DNA of 64,000 nt from positions 1 through 64,000 of the IMG/VR virus record IMGVR_UViG_3300034685_000067; one strand, written 5' to 3'. Positions 1-9,727 of the stretch are shown in pieces. The notes below the pieces were generated by a model. It made no database searches and had not been told where the DNA came from. It saw nothing but the letters and a program-made list of their open reading frames with translations. A program made the position numbers and the translations under genes. This DNA is from a virus. Within the stretch, counting starts at the first letter, position 1. The number at the start of each line of letters is the position of its first letter.

Positions 1-1
1 A

Positions 2-901
2 TTTACAACAGCAGGGATAAGGTATAAAAATGGTATATTAAAGCTATCATTATCAAAGGCAATACAAGATAAGTTTCAGGTTCAAAGTTTAAATTTTGAC
101 ATGAAGAATGTCAAAATACCTGTGAATCTATCAAGGATTAATCAAATTAAATTACAATGGAATAATTCTTCTAAAAGATGGTATTTACTAATAATATGGG
201 AAAATGAAATTATAAATAAAGTAACTGGTGATAATGTAATGGCAATAGATTTAGGATTAGATAATCTTGCAACTTGTGTATTTAAAGATAATCCACAATG
301 CATTATATTTAGTGGCAAACATATTAAAAGTAAAAATGCTTATTATAATAAAGAAATAGCAAGGTTGACTTCTATTGTTATGAAACAATGTAAAAATAGT
401 AAACATTTTAGAAGAACAAAGCAAATAATTAAACTACAAACTAAAAGAAATAACTATATTAAAGACCAAATACACAAGATTAGTAAAAATATAGTAGAAT
501 TAGCATTAACAATGGATTGCAACACAATAGTAATAGGTGATTTTTCAGGAATAAAGCAAGAAAATCACGCTAAAAGTTTTGTCCAAATACCACAGCAAGA
601 ATTAGTAAAAAAGATAAAGTATAAAGCAGAATTAGTAGGATTAAAAGTAATAATGGTTAATGAATCATATACCAGCGGATGTAGTGCAATAGATTTAGAA
701 GAAATAAATAAAGCTAATTACAATAAATCAAGAAGAATAACAAGAGGTCTTTTCAAAACAAATAATGGTATGTTAATTAACGCTGATGTAAATGGTGCAT
801 TGAATATATTAAGAAAATATATAAAAGGTATTCCCAAAGCAATAGAGATTGCGAGGGATAATGGGCGATTGGACAGTCCATTGAGAATAAGGGGAGTGTA
901 A
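2..901 (+). CDS. tnpB: IS605-family TnpB (OrfB) RNA-guided nuclease, 5' end cut by window edge
   Basis: The frame is open from base 2 to the stop at 901, so the ATG at 101 is internal and the true start lies left of the window. TnpB is the RuvC-type, RNA-guided DNA nuclease of IS200/IS605 transposons. Visible RuvC parts are IDLGLDNLAT (first catalytic Asp), an IVIGDFSGIKQ segment, and a C-terminal NADVNGALNILRK carrying the last catalytic Asp. This is the TnpB subgroup with an ESYTSGCS motif and no two-CxxC zinc finger; only one cysteine is present there, which is usual for that subgroup rather than a defect. No TnpA is visible, but it could lie upstream. A terminal hairpin follows at 923-953. 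The visible part has no frameshift and may be functional. Confidence 0.9.
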   Translation, partial: FTTAGIRYKNGILKLSLSKAIQDKFQVQSLNFDMKNVKIPVNLSRINQIKLQWNNSSKRWYLLIIWENEIINKVTGDNVMAIDLGLDNLATCVFKDNPQCIIFSGKHIKSKNAYYNKEIARLTSIVMKQCKNSKHFRRTKQIIKLQTKRNNYIKDQIHKISKNIVELALTMDCNTIVIGDFSGIKQENHAKSFVQIPQQELVKKIKYKAELVGLKVIMVNESYTSGCSAIDLEEINKANYNKSRRITRGLFKTNNGMLINADVNGALNILRKYIKGIPKAIEIARDNGRLDSPLRIRGV

Positions 902-922
902 GCTACCAAACTTCTCATGAAT

Positions 923-953
923 CTCCCACTTCTTAGCGAAGCGTAAGTGGGAG
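923..953 (+). repeat. IS605-type right-end hairpin after the first tnpB
   Basis: A perfect 9-bp inverted repeat (CTCCCACTT / AAGTGGGAG) encloses a 13-nt loop containing AGCGAAGCG. It lies 21 bp after the tnpB stop and is followed by AGGTTCAA. The same loop and flank recur after the second tnpB at 17566-17596. In this family the right end forms a subterminal hairpin that TnpA recognises, and the 3' end of the guide (omega) RNA normally runs through it. The exact element boundary cannot be set from one copy. Confidence 0.75.
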
Positions 954-993
954 AGGTTCAATATAATAGTTGTAGATAGGAGATGAATTATTA

Positions 994-2760
994 ATGTCTA
1001 ATTTTCCACAACGAACATCATATTTTTCAATAAATAATTTCTTAACAACACATATAATACAAGAAGCATCTATTGCATTAGATATAGTCAAACAATATTA
1101 TGATTATCAGGAACTACATGGATACAATACTAGAGTATTATCAATTGAGGGATATGGAGAATTTATATCTTTTAATGAATTGTGTTTAGGATTGTGGATG
1201 GTATTTGATAGATTGTATTGGGGTTTTCCCCCAGAAGTTCAAGAAAGTGTTGGGATATCATCAATGGGGTGGAATGGGCCTATTGACAATCCTTATGTTG
1301 ATATCCCAATGGCGTTGGAAATGTTTGATGAACTTTCTGCTAATGTATATGATACTGATGAGAAGTTTCTACGTATGCAAACAATTGAAAAATGGTTTTA
1401 TAAACCAGGCCCAAATTTTTTAAATTATTCAACATATGAAGTATTAAAAACAATGAATGAACCTTTTTATAATTGGATAGAAGCAAGACTACAAGCTATT
1501 GAAGATGCTTTAAATTCAGTTACTATGATTACTAGAGTATCAAGAGATTACATATTTGATATTAAACCTTTTGCTAAATTCTTTGATAGTCAATACACAC
1601 CAATTGATGACGATTTAAACTTATTTAATAAAGCATTGCTTGATGGAAATAGATTCTATTTATCTTTTTTAGCTGTATTAGAACAGATATTATATGGTTT
1701 TACAAAGAAGATGTTTCCATTGCGTATATATGCTATTTTCTCTTATTTGTACAAGATATATATGAAAATAATTGTTGACTTTGTAAAACCATATCATGCT
1801 TATAATTTACAAACTGCACCCATACTACGAATAGATGGTGATATAGATGAATCTGTAACAACATCAGACTATATATCTAGAATAATAACTAAACAGATTG
1901 TTACTGGTGTAATGCACAGATTATATGATTATGATGATACTAAAGATGATAGTTTATATGATGTCATCGTCAAAATAAGAGATTATATAAAGAGAATTAT
2001 ATATCACTCTGCTATTGATTATATAAGATATGTACCAAATTTAGACGATGACGACGCTGTAGTTAATGTTTTTGATTATTCCTTGTTGGTTAACACACAA
2101 GATGAAATAATAGATGAAGAAACCAAAGTATTTAAAGAAGAAATATATACTAAAGCATATAGTGGACATTTTCCTTCTACATGGAAATTTTATATACCCA
2201 CAATGAACACAATAGATAAATTACGTCAAAATTTGGAACATTTAACATGGGATCATATATCTGGTACTGTTGTTAATACTTGGAATAGGGATGTTATTTT
2301 AGTAGGACGAACTAAATATAAAATATTACATGGTGTTGTTGATGTAGAAATATCTGCATTGTGTGATCCAGAAGTGAGATTTGCATTTAATTTTGATGCA
2401 GAACAGAATATAATACATCACCATAATAGACATAATGAATTATTAAGCAATTGTTGGTGTTATAAACAAAATGTGGGTTGGTATAAGAAAAAATTACCAT
2501 ATATATATGATATAGGTTCAGCACAATTTATAGATCCATATCCAAGAGAACTTAGACCTACAGATGTATTAGATATGTCTGAGTTTATGACATATGATGA
2601 TATTGCTAATATAACATATTTACCTTATAATGTTGGTTGGATTATACCTGTTGTATATATACCACGTGGAAAAAGTTTTAATAATATAACGTTTAATATG
2701 AGAATAAAACATATGATATATCCTTATCCAACAAATATATCATATGAATTGAGCGTATAA
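994..2760 (+). CDS. Uncharacterised virion-region protein, 588 aa
   Basis: I do not recognise this family. The ATG has an AGGAG ribosome site at 978-982. The protein is acidic-to-neutral, rich in Tyr, Ile and Asp, with no signal peptide or clear membrane segment. The middle has an Asp-rich stretch near residues 350-357, and the C-terminal third is Tyr/Pro-rich and probably beta-structured. It starts about 35 bases after the right end of the upstream IS element and is followed 23 bp later by a tail/fibre-like gene. From position it is probably a baseplate or tail protein; that is inference. Confidence 0.6.
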   Translation: MSNFPQRTSYFSINNFLTTHIIQEASIALDIVKQYYDYQELHGYNTRVLSIEGYGEFISFNELCLGLWMVFDRLYWGFPPEVQESVGISSMGWNGPIDNPYVDIPMALEMFDELSANVYDTDEKFLRMQTIEKWFYKPGPNFLNYSTYEVLKTMNEPFYNWIEARLQAIEDALNSVTMITRVSRDYIFDIKPFAKFFDSQYTPIDDDLNLFNKALLDGNRFYLSFLAVLEQILYGFTKKMFPLRIYAIFSYLYKIYMKIIVDFVKPYHAYNLQTAPILRIDGDIDESVTTSDYISRIITKQIVTGVMHRLYDYDDTKDDSLYDVIVKIRDYIKRIIYHSAIDYIRYVPNLDDDDAVVNVFDYSLLVNTQDEIIDEETKVFKEEIYTKAYSGHFPSTWKFYIPTMNTIDKLRQNLEHLTWDHISGTVVNTWNRDVILVGRTKYKILHGVVDVEISALCDPEVRFAFNFDAEQNIIHHHNRHNELLSNCWCYKQNVGWYKKKLPYIYDIGSAQFIDPYPRELRPTDVLDMSEFMTYDDIANITYLPYNVGWIIPVVYIPRGKSFNNITFNMRIKHMIYPYPTNISYELSV

Positions 2761-2783
2761 ATAAAGGAGGAAATGAATATAAT

Positions 2784-3356
2784 ATGGATAAGTATCTTAA
2801 GTTATATGATAATATTAAATATAAGGACAAATATTCATTTGAGGGTAGAGTAAAGATCTATAAAAACAACGATATTATAGTTGATAAGAATAACAAAATT
2901 GTACTAACTGGTAGAAATTATATCATGCAACGACTGTTTGATTTGCCTTATAGTAGTACAAATGCTAAGAACGAATGGGTTCCACGATGGTTTTCTGTAG
3001 GTAATGGCGCAGCCACAATAGATGCACCCTTTCAGCCAACTTGGCCAACTGATGATGATGCTGAGGTTTATAATATACTACCCTTTAATGATTTAGGTGG
3101 ACCATTATATGATCCAACTAAAACTAAGAAATTAATAGATAGCATATCATATTCTGCATATCTTACTGCTAAATTTTCTATGACTATTGACTATACTGAT
3201 TGTATAGATACGTACATAAATGAAGCTGGATTATATGCTGCCCCATCAGAAGATCACAATGAGACTGATTTTGTCATGTTATCTCACGTAACATTTCCTT
3301 CTATCCCTAAATCTAATATGGATAAGATAATTATTGAATGGTTTTTTGTGTTTTAA
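2784..3356 (+). CDS. Virion structural protein, tail/fibre-associated, 190 aa
   Basis: A strong AAAGGAGG site precedes the ATG. The C-terminal part has a layout common in phage tail and fibre-base proteins: an INEAGLYAA segment, then a strand-rich stretch (HVTFPSIPKSNMDKIIIEW) that resembles the conserved 'fp.IpKt....i.W.i.f' ending I know from several uncharacterised phage structural proteins. The N-terminal half has a GRNYIMQRLFD segment followed by WFSVGNGAA, also usual in that group. It lies between a large virion protein and a fibre gene, which fits a baseplate-fibre adaptor. No enzymatic motif is visible. Confidence 0.55.
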   Translation: MDKYLKLYDNIKYKDKYSFEGRVKIYKNNDIIVDKNNKIVLTGRNYIMQRLFDLPYSSTNAKNEWVPRWFSVGNGAATIDAPFQPTWPTDDDAEVYNILPFNDLGGPLYDPTKTKKLIDSISYSAYLTAKFSMTIDYTDCIDTYINEAGLYAAPSEDHNETDFVMLSHVTFPSIPKSNMDKIIIEWFFVF

Positions 3357-3375
3357 ATAGAGGAGGTTATTATTA

Positions 3376-5091
3376 ATGGCTTATGTGCTTACAACTCAAT
3401 GGGATGCTATTCAGGAAAGAAATATAGATCCATTTTCACCAGTATTTTCTGATAATCATAATAAATTATTAAAAATACTTGGAAGACAGAATATATACAT
3501 CGATGGATTAGATTATACGTTTATATATGATTCAGCACAACAGAAGATAGTTATGCAGTTGACCAATGGTATTGTAGTTATGAACTATGTATGTATTGAA
3601 TTTAAACAACCATCTACCATAGTAGTATTAGATCCTAATGCAGGCCCAATAAATCAAAAAGAATATTTTATAGTTGTTGAATATGAATATAGAAAAATAC
3701 AACCACTAGCAGTTGCTTCCATTAAGACTATTCCAATAGAAACATATAATGAAACGAAACATTTAAAATTATTTTATCTTAAAACTGGTAACTGGTTAAC
3801 TTTACCAAGTGAATCAGCATTTAATACTTGGATTGCTAATGAGGATAATTTTAAAGATTTAAGAGCAGACCCAGCTTATCTTCCCAAATGGTTAACTGGA
3901 AGCTTTACGCCTATATATGGTGGTGTTATTGATGAAGATACAATAATCTATGTTGTTACTCCAACTGAACCAAATCAAGCAGCGAATAAGGAATATGTGG
4001 ATACAGTAATAGCCAATCATGATTCTCAACATGATGATAGGTTTGTTAAGAAATCTGGAGACACTATGACTGGTGTATTAACTTTAAGTGTACACCCATC
4101 AACTGTTAGAGATCCCTTGGGTAGTAGACAAGCAGCTACTAAAGGGTATGTAGACTATGCTGCTCAAGAAATAGATAATAGATTGGTTGCTGATTATGTG
4201 CCTAAGCTTGGTACTACAATGACTGGATTTTTAACATTATATGATCATCCAGTTAATACAATGCATGCAGCTACAAAGGGTTTTGTTGATACCAGTATAA
4301 ATAATTTAAAAAATTATGTTGATACCAATTTTGTTACACAAAACCAAGCAACTGGAACTTATGTTAAAAAAGCTGGAGATTCTATGACTGGTTATCTTAC
4401 TCTCCATGCAGATCCAACTAATTTATTGCATGCTGCTACAAAACGATATGTTGATAATGAAATCACTGGTCTTAGAACATATGCTAATAATACCTTTGCT
4501 ACAAAAACAGAAGCTACCAATACTTATGTTAAAAAAGCTGGAGATGTAATGACTGGTACTCTGAAGATATCAGGTACCACTAAAGCTGAAGGTTATTTAT
4601 ATGCAGGATCTACAGCACCAACAGCAGCTTATAGATTGAATTTAGATGGATATTTTTATGCTACAAGAGTGTATAATGCAGTATATAATGACTTTGCTGA
4701 TTGTTTGATACCTGAAGATGGTCTCTCATATGAAACTGCAAAAAATAAAATAGTAGCAATAGTAGACAATGATACTGTAGCATTAGCCAGTAAAGGATCT
4801 TCATCTGTAATTGGTATAGTTTCAGATTCTTATGCTTATTTAGCTGGTGGTAGTGAAGAAGAAATTAAATCTGGTAAAAAACTTCCAATATGTTCTGCTG
4901 GATATGTATGGGTAGATGTAGTAAATGTTGAAGATGCTCAAATTGGAGATTATATTATACCTGATGACAATGGTTATGGGAAAGTTATTAGTAAAACAGA
5001 ACGAAAACAATATGCTGATCAAATAGTTGGAAGAATTATTAATATTAATAAATCAGCCAATCAAGTTAGAGTTATGTTTATACCATCCTAA
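3376..5091 (+). CDS. Tail fibre protein with repeats and Peptidase_G2-like C-terminal domain
   Basis: 571 aa, with a GAGGTT site upstream. The N-terminus (about residues 1-75) matches that of the fibre gene at 31385: both have a W.aIQ.R.IDP opening and a GLD..ilYD segment, probably a shared anchor. Residues about 220-400 hold four copies of a fibre repeat of the type VKKAGD.MTG.LTL.....ATK.YVD. The C-terminus (from about 410) has YFYATRVYNAVYNDFAD and VIGIVSDSYAYL, resembling the Peptidase_G2 intramolecular chaperone domain of phi29-type appendages, which trims itself after trimerisation. The same C-terminal domain ends the gene at 40597. A receptor-binding fibre is the likely role. Confidence 0.8.
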   Translation: MAYVLTTQWDAIQERNIDPFSPVFSDNHNKLLKILGRQNIYIDGLDYTFIYDSAQQKIVMQLTNGIVVMNYVCIEFKQPSTIVVLDPNAGPINQKEYFIVVEYEYRKIQPLAVASIKTIPIETYNETKHLKLFYLKTGNWLTLPSESAFNTWIANEDNFKDLRADPAYLPKWLTGSFTPIYGGVIDEDTIIYVVTPTEPNQAANKEYVDTVIANHDSQHDDRFVKKSGDTMTGVLTLSVHPSTVRDPLGSRQAATKGYVDYAAQEIDNRLVADYVPKLGTTMTGFLTLYDHPVNTMHAATKGFVDTSINNLKNYVDTNFVTQNQATGTYVKKAGDSMTGYLTLHADPTNLLHAATKRYVDNEITGLRTYANNTFATKTEATNTYVKKAGDVMTGTLKISGTTKAEGYLYAGSTAPTAAYRLNLDGYFYATRVYNAVYNDFADCLIPEDGLSYETAKNKIVAIVDNDTVALASKGSSSVIGIVSDSYAYLAGGSEEEIKSGKKLPICSAGYVWVDVVNVEDAQIGDYIIPDDNGYGKVISKTERKQYADQIVGRIININKSANQVRVMFIPS

Positions 5092-5104
5092 GGAATGATT
5101 GTAT

Positions 5105-5761
5105 ATGTGGACATCTCCTGATATAAGAGAGCATGTTAAAGAAGAAAGTGATTTCAGAATTGGTAAGGTTATAGAAACATTAACTATAGAGGCAACTGGT
5201 AAATCAGTCGAAGAATACAAATATGTATATGTTGGAGATTCTCTAACATATTTGAATGTTCCAGATATATCTATTTCTTTTTTATTGGATAAGATAGATC
5301 AAGTGGTAGAGACTACAGAACAATATAATATGTCTCCTGATATGGATTATAAATCACCAGTATTAGCATATGATGAATATAACAATACTACTTTCTTTAT
5401 TTTAGTTCTTTTACTTAATAAAATAACTACTAATGCTAACTTCAGATCTGATTATTATCCTAACATTAAGTTATTATCGAATGAACAAATAAAGGATATA
5501 TTAATATCTAAAAAGCAATCTAATTCATATACTGCTAAGGAGATAACATCACCTGAAGAGTTTATAGAAATATATGAAGAATACATAAAGAATGGTAAAG
5601 ATCCAGAAACATCTATAGATAATTGGCTTAATATTAAAATTCCCAATTTTGACTATACAGATATTCAGAATACGCCTGCATTTAAGAAGTTAGTAGAAGA
5701 AATTGGTTTGGACAAACTCACACAATATGTTTATATATTAGACAAATATATTAAGAAGTAA
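5105..5761 (+). CDS. Uncharacterised structural-region protein, 218 aa
   Basis: A TTG at 5099 is in frame, but the AAGGA site at 5090-5094 is better spaced for the ATG at 5105, so I use that. The protein is acidic, with a mixed N-terminal half and a mainly helical second half (roughly residues 130-218) rich in Glu and Lys. I see no motif I recognise and no membrane segment. It sits between a fibre gene and two further tail genes, 20 bp before the next ATG. A tail assembly chaperone or baseplate protein is possible, but nothing in the sequence decides this. Confidence 0.5.
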   Translation: MWTSPDIREHVKEESDFRIGKVIETLTIEATGKSVEEYKYVYVGDSLTYLNVPDISISFLLDKIDQVVETTEQYNMSPDMDYKSPVLAYDEYNNTTFFILVLLLNKITTNANFRSDYYPNIKLLSNEQIKDILISKKQSNSYTAKEITSPEEFIEIYEEYIKNGKDPETSIDNWLNIKIPNFDYTDIQNTPAFKKLVEEIGLDKLTQYVYILDKYIKK

Positions 5762-5781
5762 AATTAAAAGGTGGAATAATT

Positions 5782-6768
5782 ATGTTTAAAGGATTGACTA
5801 ATACACCATCTGATATATTTAATATAACTATACCAATATTGAGAAACCCACCAGATAGGAGAATTAATTTAGAAGAACCACATAGACCCTTTGATGGTAT
5901 TGATAGAGTTAATAATATATTAGCCAGTGCACTTTCAGCATCATATGCTGAATATATCAAGCAATTAACTCTGAACAATATATCATTATCTGTTTTTCCT
6001 CAAGCAATTAGCTTATTACCAGCAATGATATACGTAACAGATGCAACATCTAAAGGTATTGTATTGAATATAGATGTGTGCTCTGCTCGTTTAGATATGA
6101 CTAAAAATAAAATTATAGTCCAAGATTATAACAATTTTGCATCGTGTATATCATATGGTTTAACAAAGTTAATATTATATGATATTGATAATGAAACAGT
6201 ATTAAATTCATTGTATTTTGCAGCATGCGCATTCTGTTATTCTCTTTTAATGAGATGTTATATAAGAGATTTTGATATTTTAAAGACCTCAGATCAGGAA
6301 CTTGGTACTGTTTTTTATCTTATAGCTAGGTTAATATGTTCACATTATTTTGATTTTCAGGGTAATGATAAAGCTATTGCGTTTGGTGCGTTGAGAAGAT
6401 TTTTCTCCAAAGAAAAGAACTCTAAGATTAGATTCAATATTAAAACAGATAAGTTACCAAGTGATAAAGTTTCAAGTTGGAACGATATATTTAGAATATT
6501 AACTGAATATAATATAATGCCAAATATTACAGTTGATGATTTCAGAAATAGAATTACACGTATGTTTGGTGCAACATGTACTATATGTGTATCATCTGGT
6601 TTTGAATTAGTTGCTATGATGAATACAGTTAATATCGCTTCTGATATATTCTATACTAGAATAGGAAGCATCAATCCAAGTGCGATTAGGGTTGCTAAGA
6701 ATGCTATACTAACACAGTTGAAATCATTATTACAACAATCAAACAATAAAGAGATAGAGATGATATAA
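5782..6768 (+). CDS. Uncharacterised structural-region protein, 328 aa
   Basis: Family not recognised. GGTGGAATAATT provides the ribosome site before the ATG. The protein is mixed alpha/beta, with hydrophobic stretches around residues 145-170 and 185-205 that look like buried helices rather than membrane spans, and several scattered cysteines. The gene ends 2 bp before the ATG of the hub-like gene, so the two are probably translationally coupled. A baseplate or tail-completion role is inferred from position only. Confidence 0.5.
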   Translation: MFKGLTNTPSDIFNITIPILRNPPDRRINLEEPHRPFDGIDRVNNILASALSASYAEYIKQLTLNNISLSVFPQAISLLPAMIYVTDATSKGIVLNIDVCSARLDMTKNKIIVQDYNNFASCISYGLTKLILYDIDNETVLNSLYFAACAFCYSLLMRCYIRDFDILKTSDQELGTVFYLIARLICSHYFDFQGNDKAIAFGALRRFFSKEKNSKIRFNIKTDKLPSDKVSSWNDIFRILTEYNIMPNITVDDFRNRITRMFGATCTICVSSGFELVAMMNTVNIASDIFYTRIGSINPSAIRVAKNAILTQLKSLLQQSNNKEIEMI

Positions 6769-6769
6769 T

Positions 6770-7999
6770 ATGCCTGATGCAGATGTTAAACAAAGTGCAT
6801 TTGATATAAAAGCAGAGTTTAAATTTACTAAGACTTCTCTTGTTTTGCAAGAAGAGATTCTTGAAGTTGCATTTATCATGCAGAATCATAAATTAGTGCC
6901 ACGTATGAAAATGAACTTTAGAATTGATAATAGATATAGAAATTTACTCCTTATGCCTTATACTGTCCACGTTATTATTGTTGAAAAGAATATGGGTGAA
7001 ACAGAAAGAACTTTAATAGATAGTGAATGGTTGAGTTTTGGTCAAGCTGTGATTGATATACATAGAGAAGCAGATTTATCTTCCAGACCAGATGTAATAA
7101 ATGTTAGGCATGAATATGTTGCTAAAGACGCATATACTGGTGTTAATACTGTTGTTGGTGGTCTTTATGAGAATGTTAAAGTTATAGATGTTATTAATAG
7201 TCTATGGTCAAAAACAAATCATGGAAAATTAAGATTAAATGTATCCAAATTAGATAATTCTGAGAAATATGAACAGATATGGATACCAAATAATAAGTTC
7301 TTTGTCAATTTAGCATATATATCTCAACGATATGGAATGTTCAATATTCCCCCTATTATTTATACTAATTTACATGATAATGTAGCATATATTAAATCCT
7401 TAAACGAAGCAACATCAGATAAAGCTCTGGAATTATATGGTGATTTACCACAAGAAGATCAAGATAAAATAAGGATAGATGATGGACAGTATTTTTTGCC
7501 AAATCTTCCTTCATTAACAAATTCATTTAATAGTATTGCTGCACTCATTCCAAAGAAAATAACACTATGCAAAAAAAGTGATACTGGTTTGTATAAAGAA
7601 AGTGAAATAGATGTAATGAGTTTAATACGTTCTATGAAGTTTGTAGATAGTGTTGATTCGTTTGAAAATTATTTGGACAAAATAGTACAACCAAATACTA
7701 AAATATACCTAGATCAGAGTAATGAATATTCTTTAAGAGAAAGTATAGCTTCTATAATATTGAATACAGTTAAACCTATATCTGTTCGTATTTCCCAACC
7801 TTTTAGATTTCCACATTGGTATATAGGCAGAAAAGTTGTATTGAAATATAAGCATATAAACTATAAAATAGGAAGTGAAATAACGTTTTTTATATCAGGT
7901 ATTCAATTTAATATCAAACGAACTAAGGTCAAAAATGCACAAGGTGCTATAAATGTAATGTTAAATGCAGTATCTACTCATGATTCATATGTTGGATAG
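6770..7999 (+). CDS. Putative baseplate hub protein (gp27/late-control-D-like)
   Basis: 409 aa, starting 2 bp after the previous stop. The pattern suggests the central hub that joins tail tube and baseplate. An N-terminal strand-rich part contains MKMNFRIDNRYRNLLLMPY. A middle part has WIPNNKFFVNLAYISQRYG followed by PPIIYTNLHD, which resembles the 'ip....f..l..l.......y' core of gp27-type hubs. A C-terminal beta region around residues 330-400 contains ISQPFRFPHWYIGRKV and GSEITFFISGIQF, as expected for a tube-like or OB-like module. Its place just before terminase and within the tail genes is compatible. I am only moderately sure; a structure prediction against gp27 would decide. Confidence 0.45.
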   Translation: MPDADVKQSAFDIKAEFKFTKTSLVLQEEILEVAFIMQNHKLVPRMKMNFRIDNRYRNLLLMPYTVHVIIVEKNMGETERTLIDSEWLSFGQAVIDIHREADLSSRPDVINVRHEYVAKDAYTGVNTVVGGLYENVKVIDVINSLWSKTNHGKLRLNVSKLDNSEKYEQIWIPNNKFFVNLAYISQRYGMFNIPPIIYTNLHDNVAYIKSLNEATSDKALELYGDLPQEDQDKIRIDDGQYFLPNLPSLTNSFNSIAALIPKKITLCKKSDTGLYKESEIDVMSLIRSMKFVDSVDSFENYLDKIVQPNTKIYLDQSNEYSLRESIASIILNTVKPISVRISQPFRFPHWYIGRKVVLKYKHINYKIGSEITFFISGIQFNIKRTKVKNAQGAINVMLNAVSTHDSYVG

Positions 8000-8016
8000 G
8001 TAAAGGAAGAATCAGT

Positions 8017-9705
8017 ATGAAAGCTGAAGAGCAAGCTAAAGAATTTTTTAAATGCTTATATGATATAACATACTTCTTTAAAAATTATGTATTGATACCT
8101 GTTCCTGGATTGGGTACAACAGTCAATTTGAATCTATATCCCAGTCAGATGAAATATATCAACGCTCTAAAAGAAATTTGGACTAAAAAAGAAAAAGATG
8201 GTATTCTTTTGCTTGCATCGAGACAATGTGGTAAAACTGTAATGAATGAAGCTGTTATAGCATATTTAATGATATTTAATGATAATTATGATGTGCTCTT
8301 TATGACAAGAGATCTAAAGCAGGGTAGAGAAACTTTACAAGAAGTTAAAGATATCATAAATAGATTGCCTGATTGGATGAGGCCATCTTATACTATTAAT
8401 AAAGCTGAAGAGTTTAAATTGTCAAATGGTTCATCTTTGATTTTACAAGCAAGTAATAAGACTAGAGATATTAACTCATCTAAAGGTAGAGGTTTGAGAC
8501 CTACATTTATATGGATAGATGAGGCTGCATTTATACATTTGGAGGACCATTTAAAGGCTATTTTAAATGCAGCTGGATATACGTTTAAAGTAGCTAGAGA
8601 AAATAACATACCTTATGGTGTAGTTTTATCTTCTACTCCAAATGGAAGAACTGGTAAAGGTGAAAAGTTTTATAAGATGTGGATGGAAAGTATTACTGAT
8701 CCAGAGAGATCAGCATATATTCCAGTTAAAATCCATTGGTCTGAGATACCAGTATATGATAATGATTGGTATGAAAAGCAAAAAGCTTTAAATAACTATG
8801 ATGAGAAAACAATGAATCAGGAATATGAACTGTTATTTTTAGGTAGCTCAGATTCTATATTTCCTGATGATATTATTAAAAGATTACAAGATGAATCACT
8901 TTCCTATCCACCAATATCAACTACAACATTGCCAGATGGATACATTTACTGGTTTGAAGAACCAGATGATAATAAGAGATATATAATAGGTATAGATACT
9001 GCTACATCCAATGGTACAGATTATTCTGCTGTAGAAGTTATTAATTATGATACTGGAGAACAAGTAGCTGAAGGTATGTTCAAATGTCAAGTTATTAAAT
9101 TCTGTGAACAATATATTCCAGCTATAGTAGATAAATTAAAAAATAAATTATTAGTAATAGAATCCAATGCTGTTGGAAATCAAACAATAGAAATGCTAAA
9201 AGTAAAATATGAAAAATATATAATACGAGATGAATTGAGCAGAAATAAAGATAAATATGGTATAACTATGTCAGCAGTTACTAGACCCTTATTAATGGAA
9301 CAGATATATGAATTATTTACAAGACATGATAATCTTGTTAAATCTAAGAACCTAAGATTACAGGCAACATCACTTATCAGAAAATCATCAGGACGAATAG
9401 AAGGAGAGCCAAATGATGATTTAGTATTTGCTATAGGAATGTGTTTCTTGGTAACAAATCATTTGAACTTGACAAAGTATTTTGATATACTAGACTTTGA
9501 GAACAGTGGTGTAGATATATTTGATACTGTAAGTGTAGCTGGAAGCTCAAATATACAAATTAATAATGATGATTTCTTTATTTTGTCTGATACTAAATCA
9601 GACTTAGTTAGATCTATAGTTGAGTATAATTTATTAAAAGGCAACAAGAACAAATCTATGAACAATAATGATGAAGAAGATGATATTGCCAGATATATTG
9701 TTTAA
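8017..9705 (+). CDS. terL: Terminase large subunit (DNA packaging ATPase/nuclease)
   Basis: 562 aa, a usual TerL length. It powers genome translocation into the prohead and cuts the DNA. ATPase domain: Walker A ASRQCGKT at residues 67-74, Walker B FIWIDEA at 164-170 with the catalytic Glu, and motif III SSTPNG at 205-210. RNase-H-type nuclease domain: first Asp in IIGIDTATSNGTDYS (D327), LLVIESNAVG with E382, and a final acidic pair in EGEPNDDLVFA (about 467-468). All three nuclease acidic positions are present, so both activities look intact. No small subunit is seen nearby. It sits among tail genes rather than beside portal and capsid genes, an order often seen in large phages. Confidence 0.96.
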   Translation: MKAEEQAKEFFKCLYDITYFFKNYVLIPVPGLGTTVNLNLYPSQMKYINALKEIWTKKEKDGILLLASRQCGKTVMNEAVIAYLMIFNDNYDVLFMTRDLKQGRETLQEVKDIINRLPDWMRPSYTINKAEEFKLSNGSSLILQASNKTRDINSSKGRGLRPTFIWIDEAAFIHLEDHLKAILNAAGYTFKVARENNIPYGVVLSSTPNGRTGKGEKFYKMWMESITDPERSAYIPVKIHWSEIPVYDNDWYEKQKALNNYDEKTMNQEYELLFLGSSDSIFPDDIIKRLQDESLSYPPISTTTLPDGYIYWFEEPDDNKRYIIGIDTATSNGTDYSAVEVINYDTGEQVAEGMFKCQVIKFCEQYIPAIVDKLKNKLLVIESNAVGNQTIEMLKVKYEKYIIRDELSRNKDKYGITMSAVTRPLLMEQIYELFTRHDNLVKSKNLRLQATSLIRKSSGRIEGEPNDDLVFAIGMCFLVTNHLNLTKYFDILDFENSGVDIFDTVSVAGSSNIQINNDDFFILSDTKSDLVRSIVEYNLLKGNKNKSMNNNDEEDDIARYIV

Positions 9706-9727
9706 AGAGTAAGGGAGATGATTATTA